The notes below the pieces were generated by a model that did no database searches, was not told the DNA's origin, and saw nothing but the letters and a program-made list of their open reading frames with translations. From positions 7,273,385-7,337,384 of the forward strand of contig CM067084.1 of the NCBI GenBank assembly GCA_034008185.1: a stretch of 64,000 nt of DNA, written 5' to 3'. A program made the position numbers and the translations under genes. Source of the stretch: Gorsachius magnificus (taxonomy: Eukaryota; Chordata; Aves; Pelecaniformes; Ardeidae). The number at the start of each line of letters is the position of its first letter. Position 1 is the stretch's first letter. This document shows, in pieces, positions 1 through 12,900 of this stretch.

Positions 1-739
1 AATAACACCCCACACTTGAGTAGTTATTGCTTAATTACCTGCTGCCTGGGCTGTTGCTGTTTAATCACTGTTGTTTCTGACAATCACTTAACATCTTCAT
101 TACTGCTTTAACAGCCGCTGCTGAAAGCCACTCTATATTCAGATGCACTCAAGAATATCTATTTCGTCCTTAATACATTGAGCTGCAATTTGACCTTTGG
201 AACAGGACTAGGATATTATTCCTATTCTTTACAATACACGGAGATCCAAAAGACTACATTTTTTTTTTTTTGGTTGGTATTTTTTATACTGGAAAGGTGC
301 TCCCTTGGATTTGTGTTTGAAAATAATTAATAATTGTCTTAAAGCTGGCAGATAGGTAATGTTGCTTCACAGTATTCATTTATAGAGGCAGGCAGAGGCT
401 ATTCATGCTGATAAATGCAGTGGAGAGAAAAGCAAATCACCCAGGCTTCAAATTCACAAGTATACGACCCAAATTAGATATTGTCACTCAGGAAAAGATA
501 CTGCAGGCAGCGTGGATAATTTTCTGCAAAAAATCATCTCGGTGCTAATATGATGGCAAATACAATAGTAGGAAAGGAAGTGTGAGCAACCCAGAAACAC
601 TGCTGTGCCATGGTGCGGCCCCTCCGTCCCCCGTATGGCTTCAGCCGCTCAACAGCAAGAGGATCGAGCAGAACTAGTGAAGGCGACACGGCGGATGGGC
701 TGAAGGATGGACCAGTTCCACAGCAGCAGGGGTTGAATC

Positions 740-1200
740 ACTGAGGACTCTTCAGCTTGCAAAGACTTGACTGAGAGGGGATGAGATAAAACTCTGTAAA
801 ATCATCTATAATATGGGAAGGTGAATGGGGAACAGCAGATGAATCACTGTTCTCATAACGCAGGAACTACGAGGCACTTGTTGAAATTACCAGATTTAAG
901 ACAAACAAAAGTGCTTTTTTATATAATGCATGATTAGACCGTGATGCTCGTTACAGGATGATGTTGTGGAGGCCAAAAGGAGAAGCAATTTCAGAAACTA
1001 ATTGGACAAATTCATTGAGGATAGGTCTGTTGCAAGGTTTTAAAACTCATGACCTGGATGCAGCCCCTGGGTGGCAGCCCTTTTAGGGGGCCGCTAAGCC
1101 TGGGAAGGATCCGCGCCTTGCCTGAAAGCTGCTGGTTTTCTTCCTTTGTTGCCAATGAGCCTCTTCTGCTACTTTCCCTCTTTGCCTCACTTGACCCAGT
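740..1200 (+). mobile_element. Old, diverged CR1-type LINE 3' fragment
   Basis: The order of short blocks matches the 3' region of ancient amniote CR1 elements as I remember it. A 'gagaggggatgagataaaa' block comes first, then an 'aaaatcatctataat' block and a 'cataacgcaggaactac' block. Next come 'acaaacaaaag', 'gatgttgtggaggccaaaa', 'ggacaaattcattgagga' and 'taggtct'. The fragment is truncated and scattered with changes, so it is inactive. The 3' limit is uncertain, because similarity fades after about 1060. It lies in the AFG2A intron in the sense orientation. Confidence 0.7.
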
Positions 1201-3444
1201 CTATGGGTTTGGTTTTTCATCTAGGCAGAAATGACATTTAAAAACCCTTCAGTTGCTTGATCTAGTATGAAATGCCCTAATGTGACTGTGACAAGAAATA
1301 TCTATGAAAAACCAACAGACCTTAGGCCAAGAACACAGCAGATTTCACCAGATTAATTCACTCTCATTTCACTGGGGCTATATTACTACTTGTGTTTGCT
1401 TTCCACGAGTGATTTAGCTTTACTAGCTAGTGAGAATGCTTGTGAGGACTTTTTTTTTTTTTTGAAGTTTGCATACTTGAACGAAGAAAAATAATCAAAC
1501 TTGCCTTGTCGAATCTCTTACCTCAGAAACCTGATACTCTGGGTTAGCCAAGGAATGGAAACAACGCCATGTGACTTCTGCAACCAGACGCGTCGGCCCA
1601 AATTTTAAACACTCTGCCATAATGCCTGCTGTTTATTACTCAATAATATATAAAAGATTTAGTCCACAAAAATTCTGAGTGCAGCCAGGAAAAAAAGAGA
1701 ATGATAATTCATGCCCTAAAATTCTTTCTTCTTCCCGTAAAAGCAGCAAAAATGCTCCTGGGAAACCAACAATAATTATCAGTTTTCTGGTGCTTCCTCA
1801 TGTCTATTAATTTTCAGTTATCACAGAACTTATGCTTTGGTCTTTAAGAATAAAATTAAAACAAAGAAAAAAATCCTTTGGAGGTTAATTATTGTCACTG
1901 TTACCGATACTCTTGGCAGAGCACGGAGAAAATATAAAAGTATCATCAGAAATACCAGCTTCTGGGTAAATTCCTCCTAAGTGTACCAATGTACAAATGA
2001 AGCAAGAAGAAATAAGACTGGCAGTGGTGCTCCTTCTTTTTCGGATCTGCCAACCGGGCAGTCTTTCCCTCAGCTTCTCCTTCAGTAAAACATATCAGCT
2101 CCTAACAAGTGAGCATCTTGTGCTGCAGTGATGCCCTGCTTCAGACGTTTGATGCTGTAGATCGGCGACGGTCTCTGCGCACAACAGAATGGTCAAAACC
2201 TGCTGTACTGTGTTTTGGGTTTGGTTTTTTTTCATAACGCCTGTGAAAGTCTCTTCATTTTGTGGAAAACTTGCCCTTACTGCAGTATTTATCAAGGGGA
2301 AACGGACCCCTCCTTCAAAGACCAAGAGAGGTTTAGAGTCCAGGATGCTTGGGATCTGTTTTTCCATCAACAGTCCTCTCCCTGTTGAAATATTCCTGGG
2401 TTTGGTGTTAGGTGAGGCAGGGTGGGGGGGGGGGGAAGTTTGATCTGGTTTGGGTTTTTTTCTCTTTTTCTTGAAGTAGCTTTGTGTTTGTGTTAGAGAT
2501 GGGGAAATAGTCAGTGTCTACTTAGAGAAAAACCCAAACGGGAAGACCAAGATCCCCGCATTACTTTCTTGATGTTGTATCTCCACAAGAAGTTGGTGCA
2601 CTAAATCTCAGCTATGCTTCCCTGCTTAACTGTCTCTGAAGTCCTGAAAAGCATTAAAATGCATAACAGCAGTGTTTAGCTTCACTGCTCATTAGAGCAG
2701 CACAGAACTAATAGTAATATTGTTGTAACTTGACAAAGCCATCTAAATCCATGCGTGTTTTCTTGTGAAAGCTTCCTAAACACGCTGCTAAATCCTCTAA
2801 AAAGCTACTAAACGGCTTTGGCAACCATTAGCACAGCATAAGCGGGGGAACTCTTTTCAGTAAGTGAACAAACAGAGAAAATATGCTGAATAGCTGGACA
2901 AATGTGTTTCAGCTGGCTCTTTCATTTATAGATATAAGGGAGCAGTCAATATCAATCACTGTTTTCCCTGTTGCACTGGAAATCACAATATCTCTTTTCA
3001 TTCCGCAAGCTCTTTTCACCACAGTAATGTGTCTTTAGAGTGACACTGGCATCAGCCTGTTTCCGCTGTCTGAAGTCCAGAGAGCTTAAAAACACATTGC
3101 AGGGTATGAGACCTTAACCCTCCTCCCCTTCCACACACCCCTCTCCTTCCAGCCTTCCTTTCTGAATTAATTGTTTTTACTTCTTTCCCAGCGTAAAGCT
3201 GAGAAAGAAAAGTGCCCGCAGAGCCTGGGAATATCTGCTCTTGCGCTTTGGGGACAGAAAAATGTATCGCTGGTTGTTGGGGTTTTAATTTATCAGGTGT
3301 TGCGGGGGGTTTAACACAAGGTAATATGATTATTGAGTTAATTTGCAGCTGACTGTAATATGAAATGTAATGTTACTGTGGTTTGAATTTCAAGCTATAT
3401 CCTGTTTCTTGGATGCCCTAATCACCCGCAACTTCATTTATTTT

Positions 3445-3466
3445 AAAAAAAAAAAAAAAAAAAAAA
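3445..3466 (+). repeat. Poly(A) homopolymer, 22 A
   Basis: An uninterrupted A run 131 bases upstream of the AFG2A terminal exon. No retroposed sequence could be recognised upstream of it. Its length is likely to vary between individuals and sequencing runs. Confidence 0.9.
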
Positions 3467-3597
3467 GTTGAAGAAACTCTGTCCTTGTGAGTATCTGGCA
3501 TTTGGAGTATGTTGATGTTCTTGCGTTCGCTTTCTTCCTTTCAAGCAATGTATTTTTTAATAATAATGCTATGGGGTTTTGTTTTGTTTCTTTGCAG

Positions 3598-3774
3598 ATA
3601 ACAGCAGTCTGTAGAGAAGCAGCCCTTCTAGCTCTTCAGGAAGACATACATGCCAAATCGATCATGGGACGGCACTTTCGGTACGCGCTGACTGTCGTGA
3701 CCCCAAGGATTCCTGATTCATTAATCCGGTTTTATGCAGATTATCAGCAGCAAAGTGGACTGCACGCGCTTTGA
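3598..3774 (+). CDS. AFG2A: AFG2 AAA ATPase homolog A (SPATA5), terminal coding exon
   Basis: This is the last coding exon, 58 codons and a TGA stop. AFG2A is a tandem-domain AAA+ ATPase of the p97/Cdc48 class. From established knowledge it acts with AFG2B, AIRIM and CINP in cytoplasmic 60S ribosome maturation, by removing recycled assembly factors. The exon begins in phase 0 directly after a TTTGCAG acceptor, with Ile-Thr-Ala-Val-Cys-Arg-Glu-Ala-Ala. This is the small-subdomain helix of the second AAA module. It ends with a segment reading [17 protein letters not shown] and a C-terminal SGLHAL. Both agree closely with the vertebrate C-terminus as I recall it (human ends SGLHTL). The frame stays open upstream to 3487, but that part is intronic and not protein-like. 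All earlier exons lie outside the window. SPRY1 lies about 22 kb downstream on the same strand, as in human. Identification is firm; the exact human residues are from memory. Confidence 0.95.
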   Translation: MTAVCREAALLALQEDIHAKSIMGRHFRYALTVVTPRIPDSLIRFYADYQQQSGLHAL

Positions 3775-3930
3775 AAGGCAAATTAATACATACCCCCATT
3801 CACGGCGTGAATAGCAAATTTCCTTCGTAAGTTGTCAAAAGCTAAAAAATTTTGTGTTGTGAGTGGGGTGTCCAAAGTTAACTGAAGTGCAGAATCATCG
3901 TAATAAATGCCCGTGTGGAAGTTTTGAGTG
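3775..3930 (+). other. AFG2A: AFG2A 3'UTR
   Basis: A short 3'UTR is inferred from the stop at 3774 to a cleavage site expected 10-30 bases after the AATAAA at 3902-3907. The end point is approximate. Confidence 0.6.
3902..3907 (+). promoter_or_regulatory. AFG2A: Canonical poly(A) signal AATAAA for AFG2A
   Basis: AATAAA lies 128 bases after the AFG2A stop codon. It is followed within 30 bases by a GT-rich stretch (gtgtggaagttttgagtgt), which fits a downstream cleavage element. It is the first canonical hexamer after the stop. Confidence 0.75.
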
Positions 3931-6900
3931 TAACGGATATCGTTCCAAACTTTATATTTTACAATTGCAGTGGTATAATCTGCGTTTTAGAGGTAGTAAC
4001 ATTGCTGGTTTAAGTCAGTTTATCTGACTGTATATCCCTGTGTCAAAACATAATTATCAAATTCTGGATTTTTGGTGGATTCTTGGCCCTAAAGAGAGTA
4101 GCAGCAAGTGTCATTGCTGTCTTCATTTGTTCCTGCCTCAACCAGAGTTTAATCCCGAGGACCATCCCAGTGAGGCTCAGACCCTGGGGAGCGGCCTCAC
4201 TGCAAAAATGCTGAAAATTATTCTGAATCTTTTGATTTATGATCTCCAGAAAAGCTGCCAAACAGGCTTGCCGAACACAGAGCTTTCCAAGATAAAGCTA
4301 AGGTATCCTGACTGAATACAGCGAAATATTTCTCTTTGGTCTTAAACAACTCCTTTTTACACATACTGGGAAGCAGGCACCTTCAAATTGGACATCCCTT
4401 AGCTACCTGTGCATTTCAGAAAAGTCAACTAATTCTTGGCTAACCTGAAACCACTGCCAGGCATTGGCAGAAGATTTTGTTGTTGTTGTTTGTTTGTTTC
4501 CATCAAAATAAATAGGAATGTTGACTGCTAATTTAAAGCTGGGCACTTAAAATCCTAATGAATCCTAATTAACGAATAAGGAAACCTCCTTGCAAATACT
4601 GTTATAAATGACCACAAAATAGTTTAGGGACAGATAAGATCTTTTCAGCGTATTTCTTTGTTCTATCATCTGTTGAAACGATGACAGGTCCTTTTGGGCT
4701 CTCTGCTCTTGCACTCAGTATGAAATGGAAGTAAGCAAACTCAATTTTCAGCATTTTGCCCCACAATAGAAAGATTGAGCTTTTCTATTCCAGGCATGAA
4801 AAATAGAGGGGAAAGGTAAAGCAAAGCCAATGCAAACTTTAACAAAAATTTTTTAACAAGGTGACAAAAACATGAATTTCAGTATGCACTTCTGTGTTTT
4901 CCTAATATTTTGGAGGTGAGTAGGAGAATTTACCGGTTAAAATTTTAGCCACGTCCTGCTTTTACTTGTTTGGAGTTTACTTGGAGTAAACAAGAAATAT
5001 CATTTCAGGCTTTGTCACATGTAAGGTTATTTTGTGGGTTTGTTTTACTGGTGGTCCTGCAGGCTTTTCTGTCTTGCAGCCATTACATATGTATTCATGG
5101 GAGAGCTATAAATATTTACAAATCTATAACTGTGAGAAATTTGTATGTATCTAAGTCATCTTTCTACCATATTTGCTTTTATTATCAATATGAAATTTAA
5201 AAAGTCATCTCTTGGCCTTGATGATGGTTTTTCTCTTTTCACTTAGCTTCACTCTGTACACAATTTGTAGCTTTTAAACAGAAATCTGCTATTTTTAAAT
5301 CACAACTTTTCTATTTTATTCTAACTTCTTGTTGCTATAATTAGCATTTAATTTTACTATCACTTGAAAAGGATTAGAGGATGAGGAAAAGCAGGTCACT
5401 TTGTCTGACGTATGTGCAGGTTTTTTCTTTTTTTTCATTGTTTGACTCTTTAATAGTACAACAGGCAGAGGGAATTAAGAAAATTATAAACTGGAAAAGT
5501 TGCCTTGGGGATCAAGACTGCGTTTGAAACTACTTAATCCTTCTTTTCTAAACTCTATGTACTCCAGCTTGAAGCTCAGGATGCGAACCATTTATTGTAA
5601 CCATTACATTTTTGACCTTTCCAAAAATGAAATGCTGTACCATTATCCGCTGGCACTTTCCTCCAGCCTATGTTCCTGAAGGGAGGAAAGAGACACCGTA
5701 GTTTTTACTGCCAATAACAAGTTCTGTTTGTAATTTTGTGTCCTAAAAATAACGCTATGTGGTGCTCCAGATGAGTAGCAAGATCGTCGTTCCTTGGGAA
5801 GTGCTCAGATCCCTTGGGAACATGCACCAAGGCGTGAATCTGAACTGAGAAACTAAGGGAGAGGCAGGTGGGAGCTGGCTGCCCTTTCCGTATGTGGACT
5901 CCTGTTGCCATCAGAGGGAATTTTGCACACTGAATTTTAGGACATTAGGAGAGAATGCTAGCCCATGACTGCTGTTTGTGCCTTCGGAAAAAAACCCCAT
6001 CCCTGCAAATATTTATCCTCTCACCTGAACGGCACCACATTTAGCCGCGTGGTACCAAATCTCTTGATCCATACCTACACGCCTGAAGTGATTTTAAATG
6101 TAGGAAGCTCCCTTTTTTATCGTTTGGTTTGTGGAACTTGATTTTTTTAAAAAGTAAGATACTCTGAAGGCAATTAAGTTATGGCAAATTTCTGAAGTCC
6201 CTAGAAGGTTTATGTTGTTCCCAAATATTCTGTTTGGGAAACTTGGCTAGTCTGATGCCACTCAAAATCTTACTCCAACCCAAGCCACAGATAAACTGAG
6301 ATTTAAAGAAAAGTATGATGATTCCCCTTCTGGTTCCTAATGACAGATCGCTGTCATCATGGAGTAGCAACTTGAAACCACCTTATCAGAATTCTGGAAA
6401 ATAACCAAATATTCCGTTTTGGTCAAAGCACATCAGCAACATAGCCCTTTCATAATCCAGTCCGGGGAGTGCTTTTGCACCCCCAGCCTCTTGTTGGAAC
6501 TTACTGATGAGGGCACTGTAGGACAGAGCACTTTGAAGGTATCTTCTGTTAGCCTGTCGTTTAAATGAGTGGGTTTTAATTCAGAGCTGAACTTTTCACA
6601 GTGTGTTTTACTGAACACATTATGCCTTGGCACCGAATCAAATCGCTTGCAGTGTGAGGCCACATAAGCCTGAACACCTCTACGCTTCAGAGTAAACTGA
6701 AGATAGAGGCGTTCGTTCTTCTGCTGGGTTAATCACATTTATTGTTGTTTGGACGTTTCAGTGGGATTTAATTTTGATAAAACAAGAGAGGCTCAGTGAG
6801 CAGAAAAGAAGGCATCCGAGAAGAACATCTCTCTCCCATCCTCTCTTTAACTGTTGAAGTGGTTCCTAGACTTACTTCTTTACGTTCTTTAGAAATACAG

Positions 6901-9900
6901 TCTTTTTCCTGCCTGCCATTATCTTTTGGAGCCAGTTTTTGGCCCAAATACTGCTTGAGTTGCAGAATTGTTAACATTAAATCAGCTTTTCAATGTTTCA
7001 GGCCCATTTTGCTTAAATACAAAGTCTAACGTTTTCTTCCAGTAACAAGGTCTTGCAAAACGGCACAAAATGTATTCTGACAGGTTTGCCAAAAATGACC
7101 AGGAGAATATTTATGATCAAAATGTAAAATCTTACTTAACTTGAAAAAAAAGTTCAGTCCTGTGTTCTTCCTAATGCATAAAGCAGATTTTCACTGCAAG
7201 TGCGATATACAGTTCTTAATCCTGGAAAAAGAATAAAGTTTATTGTAGATAATTTTCCTACAGTCTCTAAATGAGATCAGAACATAAGGTTTACGGAGTT
7301 CAGGTGTGAGGGCGAACGCCGGGGACAGAATAAAGATAATTTTCAGAGATGGTTATTCAAAATTATCCAACTTAGACTTGTCAGCCCTTTCAAATATTGA
7401 TTTTTCTGGTTTGTGTATTCTGGCACTTTCCTTTTAGTTTCTTTACTCATTTTAAATCTCAAAGTGTGGTTCTTCTTCAGAAACTGGGCACGTGCCAAAC
7501 ATCATGCTCCTATAACTGAGCATCAGTTGATTAGTGCTGTGGGAAGGCTCTCTCTGGGCGATGTTTCCCTGTGAAGTGGGCGTCAAACTCCATGCTGATG
7601 GGGCATGGAGAGGGGTAAGACGAACTGTAAGGGCTGGTGTTTTCCCGTTTATTGCCCGGGGAGTTGAAGCTAACTGATGGACACAAGTTCATGGGTGGGA
7701 CAACTGTCCCTCCTTAGTGCAACAGGCAAGTATCAGGGCTGTGGAGGAGGCTGACCCTTAATGCTTTTGGTTGTTTCTGGCTCTCCCCGAGAAAGAGATG
7801 GATTGGGTGGGTGAAACAGTATTACCAATGCTAGGAAAGCCAACATCCAGTGGTTGTGGTAGCTCAGTATCTAGTGCTAGCTCGGAGAGAACTTAGAAGG
7901 AATTGTACTTAGAAGATGAAGAGTCATGCGTGCCCCTGGAAGGCAGGCACCCGCTGTCAAAACCTTGGCAAAAGCCCCTGAAAGAATTAGTAAAAGGCAG
8001 GCATAAAGAACTTGCCTCGCTTCCTGTGATCACAAAGTTGGGACAAAACTGAATGGGCTCCCTTCACACTTCTGCGCTTGCAGCAGGAGCTGGGTACAAA
8101 CCGACCTGCGCCTTGACCTCCTCGTGACATATGTGATGGTCAGGTCCGCTGCTTGGCCACCACTGGCAAAGCCAGCACCTAAGGAGAGACGGTGTGAAAG
8201 AGGGTGGATAGTTGGTGCATTTCAGCCACTCCAAAGTGACCTATTGGCCACTGGACACAGGAGCCAGATGGCCTATGTAAGGCTTCTTGTAGCTGTTCCA
8301 AACTCTATCTTGAGGTCCTGGTCAACGTGGAGCTAACCCGTAACAGAGTTATTTGGAAAACTGGTTTTGCATTGTGACCCTTCTGTATTTGTACTTAACG
8401 TTGTTGTTGGGGTTGTAGTGAATTGCAGTAATTTTTATCTGCTATGAACCTCAGAATCTTTTGCTTTTGCTGCTGCCTTTTTTTTTCTTTTGACATGAAA
8501 GAAAATACTGTAGGCGATCTAATGCCTGCGATTTAATAAAGAGCTTTTCCTAGGGAGTAGATGCAAGAGGCATGCAGAATCGCAATTGTATTTGGGCATG
8601 TTTTGAATGGCAGGTTAACATCTGGAAGACAAATATTTCAGCTGAAACCTCCTCCTAATCTTGGGTTTTGTGTCTGCTCTTTCTGCAACTGCTACCTGTT
8701 CATTTATTAATCTTTTCTGTAGGAAACTCAGCCATGCGTTTTCTCCAGGGCTTTATGTGTTCTGTGTTAAATCTTTTAAATGGTGTCATTCTTCCCTGCA
8801 GACTTAAATCCAACAACTGCAGAGTCCTGATAGGAGAAGGAGATGTGTGTTTTCTCTGTTAACTAAGTCCGCCAAGGACCGGGCCGGTGAGGGGGAAAGA
8901 GCCCCGCTCTGTGTTTGCGTGGCAGGCCTCCAGCACGAGCGCAGGTGTTGCAAGAGAAGGCAATGGCAACCAGATGACATTCTTTCCCCTTGAACTAGCG
9001 TGGAGCCATTCCTCAAACAGAGTACGGGTCCTTCCAAGAAAATTTGAGGCTAGCGTGTTGACTGCATGTGCCTGTGTAAAACCCATGGCAATAAAGCCTG
9101 GATGCATTTAGCTAAAAGATTAGGGGAGCGGAATCGCTCTCCGTTCCCTCAGCAGTCATTGGAGAAGCACTAGCAGATAGTCCAGGCAGTGATTTATCCC
9201 AGCTAAGAGCTGAAGTACCTTTTTGGAGGTGCTAAAGGGGATGGCTGATGTCAGGAGAGACCCCTAGGCACTTACCTGGAGCAAGTGCCTAGAGGTAGCT
9301 GGAAGAAATTGAGAGCAGTGACTCTCAAAATATTGAGAAAAACATTTTACCAACTTGTGCAAATATATCCTGTTTGCATAAATGGTTCTGGAAATGCTGT
9401 TGGTCTCTTCTTCTCAATCCCTGTGTCTGTGTGGCACGGCAGTGTGCTCTTAACCGCACACCCCCACCCCCACCCCTGATTTTTTTTATCCCCTTTACTA
9501 ACACAGAGGAGTTTTCACATCTCTGTTTGGTAAAGTAAATGCCTCCGCATCAGCAGGGTGTGGAAAGGGCTTTGATAACCTTCAAGGTGAAACACTTGTC
9601 AGCTCTCACTTTATCCAGGAACGGATTATCTGGGCTGTGGAATAATGAGGTCATGTCTTCCCTCCACACCGCTGGCAAGAGCTTCAGATTTCACACAGGG
9701 GTAGCTGCTTACATCAAGCCCGCTCCGCTTCACGCCGTTTAAAGCTACCCCCTTCTCTGTCAGCAAGTTTTCCCAAAACTGAGGGGGTGAAGCGTGTTCA
9801 TACAGCCTCATTTGCACGACGCGAGGTGTCTTCATGGTGCGTGAATCGCTGTCTTAACCGCGAGTTGGTTGGGTTTGATGCAGAAGTGCAAGGTGCCAGT

Positions 9901-12900
9901 GGCAGAGTGACTTGCCTGTGCTACTGCAGCTACGTACAGGAATATAGAGCGGGTTTTGGTGGGTGAGTGGACCAAAGCTGTACAGCTTTTTCCAAGTGAT
10001 TGTCCCACGAGTCAGCTCACTGCACTGCCGAGAGTCTAAATCTGCAGCTTTCATGCTGAGCTATTGCTTTGAGAGTGGCCATGGACGCGAAAGATCCCTA
10101 AAGCACACAAGTCTTCAGGTGTTAAAGGCCTATGGTGCCTAAGTAGATTAGCAAACAAACAAATCTAGTAATATTCAGAAATGCTTCCTCACCCCCTAAG
10201 TAGGGATTATTCTACCAAACCAGCAAATTCTACCCTTCTGCCTAGTAAATCTGCCTTTCAGATAACTACGCTCTTTAATAAACAATATTCTTAGGGGGAT
10301 AAAAAGGCAAATAGGAAAGCATATTGAAAACTTTCATGTGGACTTCAAGAAAAGCACAGAAAAGTTAAAGAGACCCTGTGAAAACTGAGGTTACTACAGT
10401 GCTGGCAGTTGCATCCCTAGGATGCTACACCAGAAAGGTGACTACAACAGAAAATGTTGCCCTTCACTTTTGTTTTACAGAACTCACTACCATTTTATGT
10501 ACAAACATGTGACATAACTCACCCACAGCTTTCTTCTGTGAAAATCTCCGTTAAACTGCCTGCTTTTTATCTGTAGAAACAACTGGTTACCTTGATCAGT
10601 TTCCACGTTCATAATCTGTAGTTTTGGTAAAAAGCTGCTGTTGTTAATATGTAATGCATCACAGCAACCGGTTACACTTTTACTACAAAAGGGTGTTTTA
10701 TTTTCCTGCGGGATGAATCACGATCAAGGATCAGCTGGTAGTGCCAAGTGCCTTGATAAGACAATTGGCCGCATACAGCTTTGTTAGGCCCCTTCCTGGG
10801 CTGGCCAGAGCCACTTTATGGGAGATGGTAGGAGAGCTGGGCTGTTGAGGATCTGAGTTTGGGGATCGCTGTCTGCTGGGCGAGAAGGTAAGAGCCCAGC
10901 ATCAGAGCCCTGTACTGATTAACCATGGTGAGGGGAGGGTGGGAGAGGAGATAGAGAAAATGTGCGAGAAAAAACATGTGGATTAGGAAGGTTACCCTGA
11001 AATTAAACACTGACTGATTTTAACATGGGAAGGTGGTGGGGCTGATGGAGTTGGAAGGAGGCAGGAAGTAGGAATGCTGATTATAATCAGAGCAGGGGCT
11101 GATTTGTGTTATTTTGATGCAGATTTCGGTGTTCTGGTGAGCTGAAGGAGGGCTACAGTCACCCTGGCCCTGTGGTAGGAAGCCTCTCACTGCTGAGCAC
11201 AAGGTGGAGTCTGGCTTTGAGCTCATTAACTCCATCAGCACTGGATTAGCAGACGTGTTTCTGGAGCTTGACTCTTGCAGACACCTAAGGTGTGTATAAA
11301 GTGGTAGATGTTACGATTCATACTTTCTTGGTTTGGTTTTGTTTATTTAACATCAAAGACTAAATTCTTCTAGGCCAGCCCTGGCTTCTGCATTGGTCTC
11401 GCTAAATGTTTCCTACGCAGCAGGAAGAAGACCCTTGTGGTTGCTTTCTTCCAGGAAAAAGAAATTCTCACATCTTCCCCCTCTCCTCAAAGTCCAAAAT
11501 GGACTTTGTTGACTGGAAAAGATAACGATTGCAGCAGGGCAGCGCTAAAGGCAGAACATGGTGTTTGCTGCGTGTGGAAGCGAGACCTCTCTGAAGTCTT
11601 TGGAGCAACCTCTCTTGAAGTGCAGCAAGCCTCATGGGTGCAGAGAATTTTTACGGATTTTAATTTTTTCCCTCCTGGAAATATTTCATTATCATATCAT
11701 TGGCAGGGTTCAGCACAGCTGCAGAAGCTTTAAAAGAAAAAAGTTAAGACATAGATTCTCTTCTTCTATATTTTTCAGAAAATTAGTATCAGGTAGTGGT
11801 ATCGAGAGAGAAGGGGAATTTTACCCTTTTTCTCAATGAGAAGAAGAGGAAAGGGTGGGGGGTAAAAATCTAAGAAAAAGCAGAGAGGAAGAGAAATGAG
11901 TAGAAAGCATGTGTGGAAAGTTTCCTCCTTCCTTCTAAGTCTGCTCGTTGTTTATTTATAAACTCTACAAGAAAAACGATGAGATGGAGAAGAAGGAAAA
12001 CCCAGAGCAATGATAACAAGCTCAAAGAGGTTTTATTTTTCTAGAAGCATTTGTAGCCATCAAAAGGATCTTGCACCTTCAACAGGCCATTTTGTTCCTC
12101 GCTTCTGGTTTTCACATAAGTCTGCTTGGCCATCTCCTGGGCGGACCTGATGGAAGATGTGTGGCTTGCGAAAAAGGACTTGCTGAGAAGCTGATGTGAG
12201 TCATGTGGAGGAAGCTGCACAAGACAGGAGGAGTGGTGGGGAGAGGTGATGCAAGGCAGAACGGATGGCGTGACGTGAAGAGCAGGGTCCCAGAACAGCA
12301 CTTTAAAAAGAAAAAAACCTGAGTGCTGCCCTGCCCTAGCTTGGGTGTGAGCGGCTGTGTTGTGCCGTGCCATCTCCAGAGGCAGAGCCGGAGCAGAGCT
12401 CTGAGGAGAACAGCATCCTTGGGCAAGTACAAAATTAAAAAGCCCTAACCCTGTAAAAGAAATGACTGTAGATTAAATTAAAAAAGAAAATTCTGTGTTA
12501 CTGCAGGTGCCTATTATCATGGTATCTAAAATGAAAGTGTATGAATGTTGAGAACATTCAACAAAACCAATTGGGTTTGTCTGGTGGTTCCTTCAGAAAA
12601 AAAGCATAGTTGACTGTTTGCTGGGGTGTGTTTTCAAAAGTGCTTATTTGGAAGAGCATCTTGGAGAAGGATTTGCAGAAAGATGTGTTTTATATCTTGG
12701 AGTCAGTTCTGTCAGGATTGGACTTAGCCTGATTTTTTAGGAACAGTCGATATCTTCAATATTGTGAGTGCCCTGTAAGTTTAAGCTGGATTTATCCTTT
12801 TGGATTGTCTTGGGTGGGGGGGGGGGGAAACACAGAAGAAGTTGAAGAAGTTGAGACAAAGCTGTGCAGAGCAGGACTATCAAGGTTTTGAACTTTGCTC

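Larger units (their letters stand above)
1..3597 (+). other. AFG2A: 3' part of the last AFG2A intron
   Basis: Noncoding DNA upstream of the terminal AFG2A exon. It ends in a clear acceptor: a T-rich tract and TTTGCAG at 3591-3597. The intron starts outside the window. It holds a CR1-like fragment at about 740-1200, T runs near 260 and 1450, an 11-base G run near 2430, and a 22-base A run at 3445-3466. I see no other exon. The stretches at 1-540 and 2640-2960 are AT-rich and free of recognisable repeats, so they could hold regulatory elements, but nothing here proves that. Confidence 0.85.

Noticed and set aside
3487..3597. An ATG-initiated extension of the AFG2A exon frame upstream of 3598
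   Set aside because: It crosses a clear acceptor site, and the translated part is unlike AFG2A, so it is intron.
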